A DNA stretch of 36,325 nt. Origin: Deltaproteobacteria bacterium. GTDB lineage: Bacteria > Myxococcota > JACRCW01. The DNA lies in NCBI GenBank assembly GCA_016218805.1, contig JACRCW010000123.1, positions 1 through 36,325 on the forward strand, read 5' to 3'. The notes under the pieces are model-generated. The model saw only the letters and a program-made list of their open reading frames with translations. It was not told the DNA's origin and searched no databases. This document shows, piece by piece, positions 16,702 to 24,747 of the stretch. Position numbers and translations under genes: made by a program. Numbering within the stretch: the first letter of the stretch is position 1; the number at the start of each line of letters is the position of its first letter.

Positions 16702-17151
16702 TCAGCGGGCGGAGAAGGGCCCGCGCACGTCCTCGCGGCGCACGGATGCGCTGCCCGTGATGCGGCGCGGCGTGCAGTCCGGATCGCGCTGGTCGTCGTA
16801 CAGCAGCGCCACCCCGTCCAGGCACGCGTGCACCTCGGCCACCTCGCGCCCGGCCACGCAGTCCCCGGGGGACAGCGGGCTGGTGGTGGCCTCCACAATG
16901 ACCACGTTGCGGTCAAAATCCACCTCCGGCACCGGCGGGGACACCGACGCGCGGTTGCAGTCCCGGCGCAGGAAGTCCACCAGCGCCGCGCGGTCCTCCA
17001 GCACCACGCGGTCCGCGCGGTCCGCGCCAAACGGGCTGTCCTCGTCACAACGGATGCCCAGGTCCCGCCAGTGCGAGGCGAGCAAGGGGCGGCATTCGCA
17101 CCCGCTGGCCAGCGCGAGAACCACCCCCGCGGCGATTGCCCCCCGCGTCAC
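16702..17151 (-). CDS. Small lipoprotein of unknown function
   Basis: The 149-residue product has a lipoprotein signal (hydrophobic VVLALASGC, lipid Cys18) and a Cys-containing soluble domain with VDFDRNVVIVEAT and GVALLYDDQRDPDC segments. The VDFDRNVVIV stretch resembles the beta-strand of PrcB-type protease-complex proteins, but the likeness is weak. It starts with GTG in a GTGA overlap with the upstream TPR gene (17148-17151), so translation is coupled. It is probably anchored in the outer or inner membrane facing the periplasm, next to the peptidoglycan lytic enzyme. Confidence 0.75.
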   Translation of the reverse strand: MTRGAIAAGVVLALASGCECRPLLASHWRDLGIRCDEDSPFGADRADRVVLEDRAALVDFLRRDCNRASVSPPVPEVDFDRNVVIVEATTSPLSPGDCVAGREVAEVHACLDGVALLYDDQRDPDCTPRRITGSASVRREDVRGPFSAR

Positions 17152-18716
17152 TTGGAGAGCTCCGCCATCCAGCGCTGCGCGCGCTCCGTCGTGGCGGCGT
17201 CCTTGTCGCGCCCGTTGGAGGCCAGGAAGCGCTGGTAATACGACATGGCGGACTGGCGGTCGCCACTGAGGCGGTACACCTCCGCCATGCCGAAGTACGG
17301 GCTGGACAGCGTCGCGTCGAAGGTGAGCGCCTTGTTGTATTCGCTCACGGCGCGCCGGTAGTCCCGCAACGACACGAACACGGTGCCTCGCGCCACGTAG
17401 CAGAGCGCAAAATCCTGCCGGTAGCGCAGCGCCTCGTCGAACGAAGCCAGTGCACCCACATAATCGTGGTTGGCCATCTTCTGCGCGCCCTTGTTGAACG
17501 CGGCCTCGGCCAGCTCAAAGGACTGGTCACCCGCGGCGCGTGCCGCGGCTCCCAGGCGGGAACGCGCGCGTTCCAGGTTCTGCTTGGCCGCGGTGTTGTT
17601 CGGGTTGAGGTAGAGGACGCGCTCAAAGGCCGCCGTGGCGCCCCCAAAGTCCCCGGCCTGCGCGCTCCCCAGCCCCAGCTTGAAGAACGCCTCCTCGCTG
17701 CGCGGGTCCTGCTCAATGGCGTGGCGGTAAGCGCCCAGCGCCTTGGGGAAGTTCTTGGCGCCCAGGTATGCGTCGCCGTCCTTGAGGGACTGCTTGGCCG
17801 CCTGCTGGCCGTCCGGCGTCGCCGGGGCGCTGGTGGGCGGCGGGAGTGGCTGCGCGGCGGGTGCTGCGGGTTCCGCCTGCGCCGGTGTGGCGGGTTGCGG
17901 TTGCGCGGCGGGCTGCGGCTGCGCGGCGGGCTGCGGCTGCGCAGCGGGCTGCGGCTGCGCGGCGGGCTGCGGCTGCGCGGCGGGCTGCGGCTGCGCGGCG
18001 GGCTGCGGCTGCGCGGCGGGCTGTGGCTGTGCGGCAGGCTGTGGCTGTGCGGCAGGCTGTGGCTGCGCGGCGGGCTGTGGCTGCGCGGCGGGCTGTGGCT
18101 GCGCAGCGGGCTGTGGCTGCGCAGCAGGCTTGGCCGCCGGCGGCGGAGCTGCAGCCAGCTCCTTGAGCTCCTTTTCAATCTTCTCCATCGATGCGCGGGC
18201 CTTCTGCACCCACTCCTGCTCCGTCGGCCGCTTCTCGAGTTCGATGTAGCGCTTGTAATCGCCCACCGCCTCCTTCTTCATGCCTGCCGCCACCTCGCTC
18301 TCCGCCAGACCGAAGTACCCGTCCGGGTCACGCGGCTTGATCTGCGTGTAGACGCGGTAGTTCTCCACCGCCTCCGGAAACCGCCCCGCCTTCCGCAGCG
18401 CATAGGCAAAGTTGTAACGCGCGCTGCCGTCGTTGGGCCGCAGCTGCACCGCCGTGTAGAACGCATCCGCCGCGGGGGTGTAACGGTCGCGGTTGAACTC
18501 CAACTCGCCCAGCGCCATGGCCGCTTCAAAGAATGACGGGTCCGCCTTGAGCGCTTCCGCGTAGCCCGCCGCCGCACCGTCAGCGTTGGACCCGGCCAGC
18601 CCATCCGCCTTCTGCTTGGCTGCCTGCGCCGCCGGGTTCTTGCTCTGCGCCTGCGCCGTTGGCACCGCGACAACCAGCGACAGCACCAGGCACACCACCC
18701 ATTCACGACCCACCAT
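17148..18716 (-). CDS. Exported TPR protein with AAQPQP repeat linker
   Basis: The 522-residue protein has a signal peptide (cut near PTAQA-QS), an N-terminal set of tetratricopeptide repeats (about 30-165) and a hexapeptide-repeat linker (about 197-275). A second TPR block (about 290-515) includes AYLGAKNFPKALGAYRHAIE and SEYNKALTFDATLSSPYFGMAE. ATG 18716 is fixed by a good Shine-Dalgarno, GGAGG six bases upstream. TPR blocks bind partner proteins; the linker separates two such scaffolds in the periplasm. It heads a minus-strand operon with a lipoprotein, a lytic transglycosylase and a TPR-AIM24-like protein. A cell-wall or envelope assembly role is inferred from context. Confidence 0.85.
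   Translation of the reverse strand: MVGREWVVCLVLSLVVAVPTAQAQSKNPAAQAAKQKADGLAGSNADGAAAGYAEALKADPSFFEAAMALGELEFNRDRYTPAADAFYTAVQLRPNDGSARYNFAYALRKAGRFPEAVENYRVYTQIKPRDPDGYFGLAESEVAAGMKKEAVGDYKRYIELEKRPTEQEWVQKARASMEKIEKELKELAAAPPPAAKPAAQPQPAAQPQPAAQPQPAAQPQPAAQPQPAAQPQPAAQPQPAAQPQPAAQPQPAAQPQPAAQPQPAAQPQPAAQPQPATPAQAEPAAPAAQPLPPPTSAPATPDGQQAAKQSLKDGDAYLGAKNFPKALGAYRHAIEQDPRSEEAFFKLGLGSAQAGDFGGATAAFERVLYLNPNNTAAKQNLERARSRLGAAARAAGDQSFELAEAAFNKGAQKMANHDYVGALASFDEALRYRQDFALCYVARGTVFVSLRDYRRAVSEYNKALTFDATLSSPYFGMAEVYRLSGDRQSAMSYYQRFLASNGRDKDAATTERAQRWMAELSK
17893..18126 (-). repeat. In-frame tandem repeat, 13 x 18 bp (AAQPQP)
   Basis: Thirteen 18-bp units encode the hexapeptide AAQPQP. Units differ mostly by silent third-position changes (TGC versus TGT, GCG versus GCA). 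The array lies between the two TPR blocks. Copy number probably varies between strains. Confidence 0.95.
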
Positions 18717-18786
18717 GGCCCGCCTCCACGTACCCGCGAGGAGGTGGTGAATCGTCCATCCCGCGCCCCGTGTAAAGGGAACGCGT

Positions 18787-18851
18787 GCCTCCCCCCCACC
18801 CGCCTCGGCGCCGGGCGCCGAGGCGACCTCCCCCCGCAAGCGGGGGGAGGC
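18787..18851 (-). repeat. Bipartite palindromic repeat, copy E1
   Basis: Read on the minus strand, hairpin A (CCTCCCCCCG/CGGGGGGAGG, plus-strand arms 18827-18836 and 18841-18850) is followed by hairpin B (18801-18810 and 18816-18825, perfect 10 bp) and the G-rich tail. It lies between pncA and the TPR gene, just after the pncA stop, and could also act as a transcript end. Confidence 0.85.
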
Positions 18852-18854
18852 GTG

Positions 18855-19484
18855 TCAGGCCGTCACTTGGGACGTCGTCACCAGGCGCACGCCGCGCCCG
18901 CGCAGGTCCGCCAGCACCTTCTCACCGTCCGCCTGAACCACCGCCGCCACCGCGTCCGTCACCAGTTCCACCTCGCCCACACCCAGGCCCAGCAGGCCCT
19001 CGCATGCCGCCTTCACGCAGTAGTCCGTCGCCACGCCAAACACAGTGAACGTGGGCCGCTCCCTGGCCGCCCCTGCCAGCTGCCGCAGCACCGGCTCCGC
19101 CATGGGGTTGGCAAACAGGCTGTACACCTCCTTTTCAAAGTACAGCGCGCCCCAACCCGCCGGCGGGTGCACCTCATGCCGCGTATTGGGAACAAAATAC
19201 GCCCTTTCCGCCAGCGTCCCCGCCACCTTCAGCCAGCCAGCCGTGCCTTTCACGCAATGCGGCGGGAACGGGCCGGGCTTGCCGTCCGTGATGTTGGTGT
19301 TGAATTCCCACGCATTGAACGCGTGGCTGTCCACGCTGCCCACCAGGGGAATCCCCGTCTTTCCGGCGTGGCGCACCAGCGCGCGGCAGCGGTCCATCAC
19401 CGCCGGCGCCCCGCTGACAAACAGCGCGCCCTGCGGCTCGCAGAAGTCCACCTGCGTGTCCACGTCCACCAGGATCCGGTACAT
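18855..19484 (-). CDS. pncA: Nicotinamidase
   Basis: The 209-residue cytoplasmic isochorismatase-fold enzyme converts nicotinamide to nicotinate and ammonia. The catalytic triad is Asp9 (DxQxDF), Lys118 (EKEVYSLF) and Cys156 (ATDYC). Metal-site residues Asp52 and His54 (VDSH) and His76 (FPPHC) are those of nicotinamidases, not generic isochorismatases. A strong ribosome binding site, AAGGAGGAGG, precedes the ATG. It is 15 bp downstream of pncB; together they make the first two steps of the Preiss-Handler NAD salvage pathway. A palindromic repeat (E1) follows the stop. Confidence 0.92.
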   Translation of the reverse strand: MYRILVDVDTQVDFCEPQGALFVSGAPAVMDRCRALVRHAGKTGIPLVGSVDSHAFNAWEFNTNITDGKPGPFPPHCVKGTAGWLKVAGTLAERAYFVPNTRHEVHPPAGWGALYFEKEVYSLFANPMAEPVLRQLAGAARERPTFTVFGVATDYCVKAACEGLLGLGVGEVELVTDAVAAVVQADGEKVLADLRGRGVRLVTTSQVTA

Positions 19485-19499
19485 GACCTCCTCCTTTCG

Positions 19500-20840
19500 T
19501 CAGCGCGCCGCAAGACGCGCGCGCGCTTCCTCCGTTGCCTGCTTCACGCCAGCGCTCATCCGCACCGGGAAGGCCGGCTGCGGCTCAGCCCCCAGGTCCT
19601 TCAAGGTGTCCGTCAGCTCCGCCAGCCCCGCCAACGCGTGCGCCCGCGTGTCCGCCAGCGCCGGCGGGTTGCCCACCGCGCGCCCGCGCTCCACCAGCGG
19701 CCGCAGCAGCGGGCGCAGGCCGTCCATCCGTTCGCCTTCCAGGCCAATGACGTCTTCCACCATCCGCCCGCCGTCCACGCGGCGGTACACCTGGTGCACG
19801 CCCGCCAGCGTACCCTTGTTGGCCGAAAACTTGGCCACGCCACGCCCCGCCGCATGGTCCTGCGTCACCTTGTAGACCGCTCCCAGCGTGGGCGCGTCCG
19901 CGCTGGCAGACAGCTCCGTGCCCACCGCGTACACGTCAATGGGCGCGCGGGCCGCCCGCAGCGCCGCCACCCGCGTCTCCTCCAGGTCCCCGCTGGCGAC
20001 AATTTTCACGCGCTGGAAACCCCGCGAATCCAGCAGCGCGCGCGCCCCGCGCGACAATTGCAGCAAATCCCCGCTGTCCAGCCGCACGCCCCCCAGCGCC
20101 GGGCCCGCGGCCTCCATGGCGCGCTCCACGCCCCGCAGCGTGTCATACGTGTCCACCAGCAGCGTCACGTTCTGCCCAAACAGCCGCGCCTGCGCGCGGA
20201 ATGCCTCGATTTCGCTGTCATGCACCATGACAAACGCGTGCGCCATGGTCCCCGTCAGGTTCAATCCAAACCGCTGCCCCGCCGCCACGTTGCTGGTTGC
20301 CTCAAACCCCAGCATGGCCGCCGCCAGGGACGCGCTGACGGACGCGTCCGGGTGCACCCGCCGCATCCCAAACTCCACCAACGTCCCGTCCCCCGCCGCC
20401 AGCCGCAGCCGCGCCGCCTTGGACGCCACGGACGCCGCCTGGTTGAACACGCTGAGCAGGTAGGTCTCCAGCAACTGCGCCTCCAGCACCGGCGCCGTCA
20501 CCCGCAACACCGGCTCGTCCGGGAAGAACACCGTGCCGTCCGCCATGGCGCTCACGTCACCCGTGAACCGCAGCGCGGCCAGCCGCTCCTCCACCGCCGG
20601 CGTCCAGATCTTTGCCAGCACCGGGACCGCGCGCAGGTAGCGCAGGTCCTCCTCCGTGAACCGCCAATCAGCCAGCGCCTCCGCCACCTCCCGCATCCCC
20701 GCCACCACCATGAACCGCCGGTTGCGCGGCAGCCGCCGCGTGAACATCTCGCAACTCACCATGCGGTCCGCCCGGCCCTCCCGGATGTATGAGGCGCCCA
20801 TTGTCAGCGCGTACAGGTCGGTGAACATCGCTCGGGACAT
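19500..20840 (-). CDS. pncB: Nicotinate phosphoribosyltransferase
   Basis: The 446-residue enzyme makes nicotinate mononucleotide from nicotinate and PRPP using ATP. The N-terminal MFTDLYALTMGASYI, the FGMRRVHPDAS and GTMAHAFVMVHDSE segments, and VRLDSGDLLQLS are family signatures, and the length is typical. The start is ATG 20840, preceded by GGAGGT with four bases between. A good sigma70-type promoter lies at 20889-20861. It is first in the pncB-pncA operon. Order and spacing indicate coordinated nicotinamide salvage. Confidence 0.95.
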   Translation of the reverse strand: MSRAMFTDLYALTMGASYIREGRADRMVSCEMFTRRLPRNRRFMVVAGMREVAEALADWRFTEEDLRYLRAVPVLAKIWTPAVEERLAALRFTGDVSAMADGTVFFPDEPVLRVTAPVLEAQLLETYLLSVFNQAASVASKAARLRLAAGDGTLVEFGMRRVHPDASVSASLAAAMLGFEATSNVAAGQRFGLNLTGTMAHAFVMVHDSEIEAFRAQARLFGQNVTLLVDTYDTLRGVERAMEAAGPALGGVRLDSGDLLQLSRGARALLDSRGFQRVKIVASGDLEETRVAALRAARAPIDVYAVGTELSASADAPTLGAVYKVTQDHAAGRGVAKFSANKGTLAGVHQVYRRVDGGRMVEDVIGLEGERMDGLRPLLRPLVERGRAVGNPPALADTRAHALAGLAELTDTLKDLGAEPQPAFPVRMSAGVKQATEEARARLAAR

Positions 20841-20860
20841 GGTGACCTCCAGTTGGTGTA

Positions 20861-20889
20861 ATAATAACAATAAGTGGGGAGCCGCGCAA
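20861..20889 (-). promoter_or_regulatory. Predicted promoter of pncB-pncA
   Basis: On the minus strand TTGCGC (20889-20884) and TATTAT (20866-20861) are separated by exactly 17 bp. The AT-rich tract stands out in otherwise GC-rich DNA. The pncB ATG lies 20 bases downstream of the -10, leaving a short leader that includes the ribosome binding site. Confidence 0.6.
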
Positions 20890-21147
20890 GGGCCGCGGGG
20901 CGCGCGCGGGATCCGGCGGCCATAGCAGGAGGGAAAAGCGTGTGGCGATACCGGGTTGCGTACGCGGGCGCGCGCGGGTTGGCATCATTGGGAGGTGACG
21001 TCCGCCCCACGCGCTGTGCTCGCTGCATCTGTGGAGCCGATGATGGCTGCGAGCGTGCGGGAATGGGCGTCTGGATCCTGCGTCAGCGTCGGCGTTGTGC
21101 AGTTGCGCTCGGCGGCACGCCCCGCGCTTCCGGGTATTGACTGCGGC

Positions 21148-21176
21148 TTGACCGGCCGCCGGCTTCTCTCTAACTG
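21148..21176 (+). promoter_or_regulatory. Predicted promoter of the ATPase gene (leaderless arrangement)
   Basis: TTGACC (21148-21153) and TAACTG (21171-21176) are separated by 17 bp. The ATG at 21184 begins eight bases after the -10, where transcription would start, so the mRNA would have no leader. The absence of a Shine-Dalgarno before 21184 fits this. Confidence 0.5.
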
Positions 21177-21183
21177 CGCACGC

Positions 21184-22443
21184 ATGGTGACCCAGGGTCC
21201 AAGGCTCAACCCATTCCAACCGGATGCTCCGGCGCGCGCGTCCATCTTCTCCGGACGAACTCCGGAACTGAAGAGCATTGAGACCGCCATTGTGGACACC
21301 CTGCGGGGACACCCTTCGCACGTGTTGATTGTGGGCGAGAGGGGGATGGGCAAGACCTCCCTGGCCAGGTACGTGGAGAACTTGGCGCAGTCCCCGGCCG
21401 TGTGGGGTGCGGCGGGTGTCGATGTAGGGCCGGCGGTACTTTTTGTTTCACTTGGCTTTTCGGCCACCATCCCGGACGCATGCGCCGCCATTCTTTCCGA
21501 GGCCTACCGCTGGGCACAGCAGCGTGGGCCGTCCATGGTGACGTGGTTCCAGAACGAACTGTCCAAACTGGAAGGTGTTTCGGTTGGGTTTTTTGGGGTC
21601 ACCGCGGCCGTGAAGGCGGGAGGGAACACGCTTCCGTGGGCGTTCCCGGGCGCGTTGGAGAGCTTTGTCCAGCGCAGTGAAAAAGCCGCAAGCGGTTTGG
21701 TCATCATCCTTGACGAGACAGAGTCCATTGCGGCGGACCCGCAATTTGCGCCGTTCATCAAGAGCCTCCTGGAGACGTTGGGACAACGCCGTGTCAACAC
21801 GGTGCAACTGGTGGTCACCGCCACGCCAGAAGGGCGGGACAGGATGAACAGCGCGCACCCGTCGTTCTCGCGTCTGTTCCGCCCGCTCAATGTTGGCCGC
21901 CTGGCAGACAGCGAGGTGCGAGTCCTGGTGCACAAGGCGCTGCAGGAGGGGTGGCCCAAGAAGACTGCGGACGAGGCGTTCCTGAGCAGCATGTGTGTGT
22001 TTGCCTCTGGGATTCCCGGTTTTGTGCATGAGATTGGAAAGGCCACTTTTGACGTTGACACAGACAACCACCTGACCGAGGCCGATTTCACCCAGGGTGT
22101 CATCGGGACGGACCAGGTTGTGGGGGCGATGGACGTGCTGGAGCAGAAGCACTTCATGGAGCGGTACTCAAAGAAGGTGCTCAGCAACAGCTATAGGGAG
22201 GTCCTGCACGCAATGGCCCTTGCCGAGCGCGACCTCAAGCGCGCAGAGATACCAACTGAGGAGATCCGCAAGCGGTGCCCCACGGTGACCCAGCCAGGCC
22301 CCTACCTTGCCAACATGGTCAAGCGTGGCGTGATTTCACGCGTAGACGGCAAGCGGGGCACCTATCAATTGCCAGACCGGATGTTTTACGCGTTCCTGCT
22401 GTTGGGTGGAACACGGCGCTCCAGAAAAGCAGCCCACCTCTGA
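21184..22443 (+). CDS. Orphan AAA+/STAND-like ATPase with C-terminal winged-helix-like region
   Basis: The 419-residue protein has Walker A GERGMGKTS (51-59), Walker B LVIILDE (172-178; Asp177, Glu178) and a sensor-1-like VTATPEG (211-217). The overall order resembles Orc1/Cdc6-like and AAA_16 ATPases. The C-terminal 90 residues (YREVLHAMALAERD, then EEIRKRCP and VKRGVISRVDGKRGTYQL) look like a winged helix for DNA binding. No signal peptide is present. Possible roles are a regulatory, DNA-processing or defence ATPase. There is no partner gene on the same strand. The codon style looks less GC-biased than its neighbours, which may mean horizontal acquisition. The longer upstream frame to 20956 is rejected because of the promoter position. 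Confidence 0.75.
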   Translation: MVTQGPRLNPFQPDAPARASIFSGRTPELKSIETAIVDTLRGHPSHVLIVGERGMGKTSLARYVENLAQSPAVWGAAGVDVGPAVLFVSLGFSATIPDACAAILSEAYRWAQQRGPSMVTWFQNELSKLEGVSVGFFGVTAAVKAGGNTLPWAFPGALESFVQRSEKAASGLVIILDETESIAADPQFAPFIKSLLETLGQRRVNTVQLVVTATPEGRDRMNSAHPSFSRLFRPLNVGRLADSEVRVLVHKALQEGWPKKTADEAFLSSMCVFASGIPGFVHEIGKATFDVDTDNHLTEADFTQGVIGTDQVVGAMDVLEQKHFMERYSKKVLSNSYREVLHAMALAERDLKRAEIPTEEIRKRCPTVTQPGPYLANMVKRGVISRVDGKRGTYQLPDRMFYAFLLLGGTRRSRKAAHL

Positions 22444-22547
22444 CTGAATGACGGGGCGCGCTCGACGTGACGGGGAGATCCGCCTTGACCTCCCCTCCCA
22501 TGGAAGGTAGCCGGGCGCTGACCGGGGGCTCTTCAAGGGATGGCCGT

Positions 22548-23339
22548 ATGCAGCACGGAGCGTGGCGTGCGGGCGTGGTGATGGCGGCACTGGCCCTGGC
22601 GGCCGGGTGTCAGGACAAGGAACTGGCGGCGCGGGTCAAGCAGCTGGAAGAGGACAACGGGCGGCTGCGCAATGAGGTGACCAAGGCGCAGACGGATGCC
22701 GCGCGCGCGCGCAGTGACCTGGCGCGCCGCGACAGCGAGTTGCAGGGCGTCCGCAAGCAGCTTGAACAGCGGCAGACGGAGGAGGCCATGCACCAGCTGG
22801 GCGTGAAAGCGGGCGAAAAGCTCTACGCGACCTTCAAGACGTCCATGGGCGACCTGGTGGCCGAACTGTACTGGGACAAGGTGCCGCTCACCGTGGCCAA
22901 CTTTGTGGGGCTGGCGGAAGGGACCAAGGAATGGACCGACCCGCGCAGCGGCAAGAAAGAGAAGAAACCCCTCTATTCCGGCACCATCTTCCACCGGGTA
23001 ATTCCCGATTTCATGATCCAGGCGGGGGACCCGCTGGGCAACGGCACTGGCGGTCCCGGCTACCGCTTTTCGGACGAGTTCCACGCTGACCTCAAGCACA
23101 CCGGCCCCGGCATATTGTCCATGGCCAACTCCGGGCCCAACACCAACGGCAGCCAGTTCTTCATCACGGAGAAGGCGACGCCGTGGCTGGACAACAAGCA
23201 CAGCGTGTTTGGGAAGGTGACGGAGGGCGCGGACCTGGTGGGCAAGATTGCGCGCGTCCCGGCCGGGCCCAACAACAAGCCCGCCACCGACGTGGTACTG
23301 CAGAAGGTGCTCATCGGGCGCGGCAGCCCGAAGAAGTGA
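22548..23339 (+). CDS. Cyclophilin-type peptidyl-prolyl isomerase lipoprotein with coiled coil
   Basis: The 263-residue protein has a lipoprotein signal (VMAALALAAGC, Cys21), then a coiled coil (about 24-75, heptad-like Leu/Glu/Arg pattern) and a cyclophilin domain. Family motifs are FKTSMGDLVAELYWDKVPLT, IFHRVIPDFMIQAGDP, and GPNTNGSQFFIT followed by LDNKHSVFGKV. Cyclophilins catalyse cis-trans isomerisation of peptidyl-proline bonds during folding; this one would act in the periplasm, tethered to a membrane. AAGGGA seven bases upstream supports ATG 22548. It is followed by the LOG-family gene 15 bp later, probably in one operon. Confidence 0.92.
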   Translation: MQHGAWRAGVVMAALALAAGCQDKELAARVKQLEEDNGRLRNEVTKAQTDAARARSDLARRDSELQGVRKQLEQRQTEEAMHQLGVKAGEKLYATFKTSMGDLVAELYWDKVPLTVANFVGLAEGTKEWTDPRSGKKEKKPLYSGTIFHRVIPDFMIQAGDPLGNGTGGPGYRFSDEFHADLKHTGPGILSMANSGPNTNGSQFFITEKATPWLDNKHSVFGKVTEGADLVGKIARVPAGPNNKPATDVVLQKVLIGRGSPKK

Positions 23340-23354
23340 ACCCGGGGTGACGCC

Positions 23355-23933
23355 ATGCCCGTGACTGCCCGCGCCATTGTTGCGGTTGCCGCGCCGGAGC
23401 GCGGTTCTCCCATGCTGCAAGAGCTGGCCCGCGACGTGGGCCGCGCCATCATCAGCCGCGGCCACCACGTGCTCATGAGCGGCGGCGGCGCCATCCTGCA
23501 GGCATGCTGCGAAGGCGCGCAGGAGGAGAAGACCAGCATGCGGCGCCGCGGGAAGTTTGTGGGGGACGCGCCCTCCGTGCTGTTGATGGTGCCCGGCAAC
23601 GGCAAACCGGAGGGTTTTGACGAGGCGGACATGGTGCTGCCCACCGGTCTGGGCGCCGCGGTGCAGACGGTGGTGTGCGCCTCCGCGGATGCGCTCATTG
23701 CGCTGGATGGTGGCGCGTCGGTTTTGGCGCAGGTGGCGTTGGGCTGGGCGCTCCGCAAGCCGCTGGTACTCATGTCCCCAACCGGAACCGCGTTGGAGCA
23801 CCTGGCGGGAGAACGGCTGGACTCCAGCCGGGCCGACATGATCCTCACCGCCGACACGGCGGACCGCGCCGTGGAACTGCTGGGTGACCTGGGCAACCGC
23901 GCCGGGACGCCCAGCAAGCCCGCCCGCAAGTGA
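23355..23933 (+). CDS. LOG/SLOG-family Rossmann-fold protein (TIGR00725-like)
   Basis: The 192-residue cytoplasmic protein has the alternating beta-alpha pattern of the lysine-decarboxylase-like (LOG) superfamily. It shows RGHHVLMSGGG (34-44), the nucleotide-site ALDGGASVLAQVALGW and RKPLVLM. Relatives cleave or bind nucleotides such as cytokinin ribotides or cyclic signalling nucleotides; the exact substrate is not visible. The canonical PGGxGTxxE motif is altered to DGGASVLAQ, so catalysis is uncertain. It follows the cyclophilin gene and is followed by a repeat array. Confidence 0.75.
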   Translation: MPVTARAIVAVAAPERGSPMLQELARDVGRAIISRGHHVLMSGGGAILQACCEGAQEEKTSMRRRGKFVGDAPSVLLMVPGNGKPEGFDEADMVLPTGLGAAVQTVVCASADALIALDGGASVLAQVALGWALRKPLVLMSPTGTALEHLAGERLDSSRADMILTADTADRAVELLGDLGNRAGTPSKPARK

Positions 23934-23967
23934 CCCCGCTGTCGCCACGCGTCAGCTCAGAGTCGCA

Positions 23968-24049
23968 ACGCGTCGCCCCTGCGTCGTCACGCGTCGCCCT
24001 GCGTCGTCACGCGTCGCCCCTGCGTCGTCACGCGTCGCCCCTGCGTCGC
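23968..24049. repeat. Tandem repeat, four units of about 21 bp, each with ACGCGT
   Basis: Units start at 23968, 23989, 24009 and 24030 with lengths of 21, 20, 21 and 20. Each carries ACGCGTCGCCCCTGCGTCG or the same sequence with one C fewer. The last unit runs directly into the palindromic element E2. No gene is seen from 23934 to 24270. Confidence 0.9.
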
Positions 24050-24108
24050 CTCCCCCCTCGTGGGGGAGGCCGGGCGATGCGGAGCATCGCCCGGGTGGGG
24101 GGGGAGGC
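24048..24108 (+). repeat. Bipartite palindromic repeat, copy E2
   Basis: Hairpin A is GCCTCCCCC/GGGGGAGGC (24048-24056 and 24062-24070, loop CTCGT). Hairpin B is a perfect 11-bp stem, CCGGGCGATGC/GCATCGCCCGG (24070-24080 and 24084-24094), followed by a GTGGGGGGGG-type tail. The tail could pair with the first arm instead. Confidence 0.9.
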
Positions 24109-24270
24109 AGCGCGTTGGGAAAGGCCTGCATTCCTCCGGGCCCAATGACAGCCCGCGCGCCGGCCGCCCGCTGCTGACGCGGCGAAAATCCACCGCGGCG
24201 CATTTCACGGCATTCCGGCGCGGCGCGCCCGGACGTGCACGTGGCGGCGGGGGATGCTACGCCAGCGGCC

Positions 24271-24747
24271 ATGGCCAATCCGCTCACACTGCAGCGCGTG
24301 TATGCGTGGTTCTTCATCGGCTTTCACGGCGTGAAGGGCTGGGTCACCCGCGCATTGTCCGGTGGCCGCACGGGCATGGACGTCTTCCGGGAAAACTACC
24401 TGGGTGAGGGCCTGCCCCCCGTCCCACCGCAAGCGCGCCAGATGTACCACCGCTTTGTCCGCTGCACCGGCTGCGGCGCCTGCGACACGGTCTGTCCCAT
24501 TACAGCGACGGCTGACCCGCTGGAGTGGCGTGGTCCCATGGCGGTGGTCATCTCCATGTCACGGGCAGCGCCGCACTACGCGGAGTGCCTGCCCGCGCTG
24601 CGCCTGTTTGACCAATGCGGGAGTTGCCGCGCGTGTGAACAGGTGTGCCCGGAGGCCATTCCGGTCAAGACGGTTGCGCGCTTCATGCGGGATGCGGTTG
24701 ACGAGATTGAACTCGACCGCAGTCGCGCCGAGCGCGCGGCCGGGTGA
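24271..24747 (+). CDS. Dicluster 4Fe-4S ferredoxin-like protein
   Basis: The 158-residue protein holds two four-cysteine motifs: Cys65, 68, 71 and 75 (CTGCGACDTVCP) and Cys116, 119, 122 and 126 (CGSCRACEQVCP). Each CxxCxxCxxxCP would bind a 4Fe-4S cluster, resembling ferredoxin or HdrC/SdhB-type electron carriers. The N-terminal 55 residues include RVYAWFFIGFHGVKGW, an amphipathic helix that could touch membrane or a partner subunit. No partner subunit gene lies next to it. ATG 24271 follows a GC-rich stretch; the upstream frame to 24235 is less likely. Confidence 0.85.
   Translation: MANPLTLQRVYAWFFIGFHGVKGWVTRALSGGRTGMDVFRENYLGEGLPPVPPQARQMYHRFVRCTGCGACDTVCPITATADPLEWRGPMAVVISMSRAAPHYAECLPALRLFDQCGSCRACEQVCPEAIPVKTVARFMRDAVDEIELDRSRAERAAG

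Noticed and set aside
17743..18249. Plus-strand CGCAAG repeat protein
   Set aside because: It is the antisense reading of the AAQPQP array.
18744..20792. 682-codon plus-strand frame opposite pncA and pncB
   Set aside because: Antisense to two enzymes with catalytic residues intact.
23930..24110. CRISPR array at the 21-bp tandem repeat
   Set aside because: Units are contiguous, with no unique spacers between them, and no cas genes are present.
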